64,000 nt of DNA from Prevotella sp. CAG:1320. GTDB taxonomy: Bacteria; Bacteroidota; Bacteroidia; Bacteroidales; Bacteroidaceae. Both the position numbers and the translations under genes were made by a program. The stretch lies in assembly GCA_000435635.1 (NCBI GenBank), contig FR882139.1, positions 32,113 to 96,112 on the forward strand, in the 5' to 3' direction. This document shows, piece by piece, positions 63,747-64,000 of the stretch; position 1 is the stretch's first letter, and every line of letters starts with the position of its first letter. The notes under the pieces are model-generated. The model searched no databases. It was not told where the DNA came from and saw nothing but the letters and a program-made list of their open reading frames with translations.

Positions 63747-64000
63747 TTATTTCTTGAACTTGTTGATGCAGTCGATATAAGCCTCCACGGAAGCGGTCAC
63801 GATATCGGTATCCGCTCCAAAGCCATAGTAAACTTGTCCGTCGTATTCCACTTGCATATGTACCTTTCCTACGTCATCGGAGCCTTTTGAGATAGCTTGA
63901 ATCGTAAATTCTTTCAGTGTCATCTCTCGGCGGATGATGCGCTTCAAGGCTTTGATGGCCGCGTCAACAGGACCATTACCAGAGGAACTCTCCTCGAACT
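63747..64000 (-). CDS. leuA: 2-isopropylmalate synthase LeuA, C-terminal part at right edge
   Basis: An open frame enters from the right edge and ends at the TAA at 63747-63749. The 83 or so visible residues (FEESSSGNGPVDAAIKALKR, EFTIQAISKGSDDVGKVHMQVEYDG, DIVTASVEAYIDCINKF) match the C-terminal LeuA dimer/regulatory domain, where leucine binds and inhibits. It is the first gene of the visible leuA-leuC-leuD-synthase-leuB-TPR run. The N-terminal catalytic domain is outside the window. Confidence 0.9.
   Translation of the reverse strand, partial: FEESSSGNGPVDAAIKALKRIIRREMTLKEFTIQAISKGSDDVGKVHMQVEYDGQVYYGFGADTDIVTASVEAYIDCINKFKK

Overview
The window looks like chromosomal DNA of a Bacteroidales bacterium, most likely Prevotella or a close relative (Segatella group). 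Four things point there. Promoters repeatedly fit the Bacteroidetes sigma-ABfr pattern (TTTG, 19-21 bp, TAnnTTTG). There is a Nudix-type AraR arabinose operon with an SSS transporter. The small conserved genes are typical of the order (DUF1573 protein, DUF2582-like winged helix, EFR1 ferredoxin, DUF3298 lipoprotein). Strong Shine-Dalgarno sequences are rare. There is no prophage, insertion sequence or plasmid gene.

Layout. 1-4.8 kb (minus): queC (cut by the left edge), radA, an MFS transporter, panB and a HAD phosphatase. 4.8-11.2 kb (plus): a tightly packed run of a DUF3298 lipoprotein, rsmG, an MBL hydrolase, ruvC, a double-ATPase ABC protein, a small secreted protein and a GH25 muramidase with a MORN-like segment. 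11.6-13.7 kb: an ECF sigma factor, a one-TM anti-sigma-like protein and a secreted protein. 14.0-15.8 kb: tRNA-Pro, two identical tRNA-Arg and an MltF-type lytic transglycosylase. 15.9-21.5 kb: hisG-hisD-hisC, then an SDR and a tagaturonate reductase. 21.6-27.2 kb: Mrp, a GH115-like protein that lacks its middle, a MATE pump and proC. 28.0-39.8 kb: a full L-arabinose route in one direction (mutarotase, Na+/sugar symporter, AraR, AraD, AraA, AraB, GH51 arabinofuranosidase, transketolase, RpiB). 40.4-45.3 kb: a TolC / membrane-fusion / two ABC-2 permease exporter without an ATPase gene. 45.9-52.7 kb: a TPR protein and gyrA (minus), divergent clpC. 52.8-57.8 kb: tRNA-Thr, tRNA-Gly, small regulators, aspS, a DUF1573 protein, an EFR1 ferredoxin and a lipoprotein. 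58.3-64.0 kb (minus): leuA (cut by the right edge), leuC, leuD, a citramalate/isopropylmalate synthase paralogue, leuB and a TPR protein.

The part that ordinary annotation does not explain is in the intergenic DNA. Eight short arrays at six places fall into five unrelated sequence families (A-E), yet all share an exact 22-bp period (25 of 25 intervals I could measure). In families B, D and E the unit is a 17-bp near-palindrome (8-1-8) plus a 5-bp spacer. Families A, B and C each occur at two loci 18-47 kb apart. One C array forms a perfect 31-bp inverted repeat, and the E array lies just downstream of an orphan promoter. I do not recognise a named element with this design; plasmid iterons are the nearest architectural parallel. 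All repeat coordinates were read by eye from the sequence.
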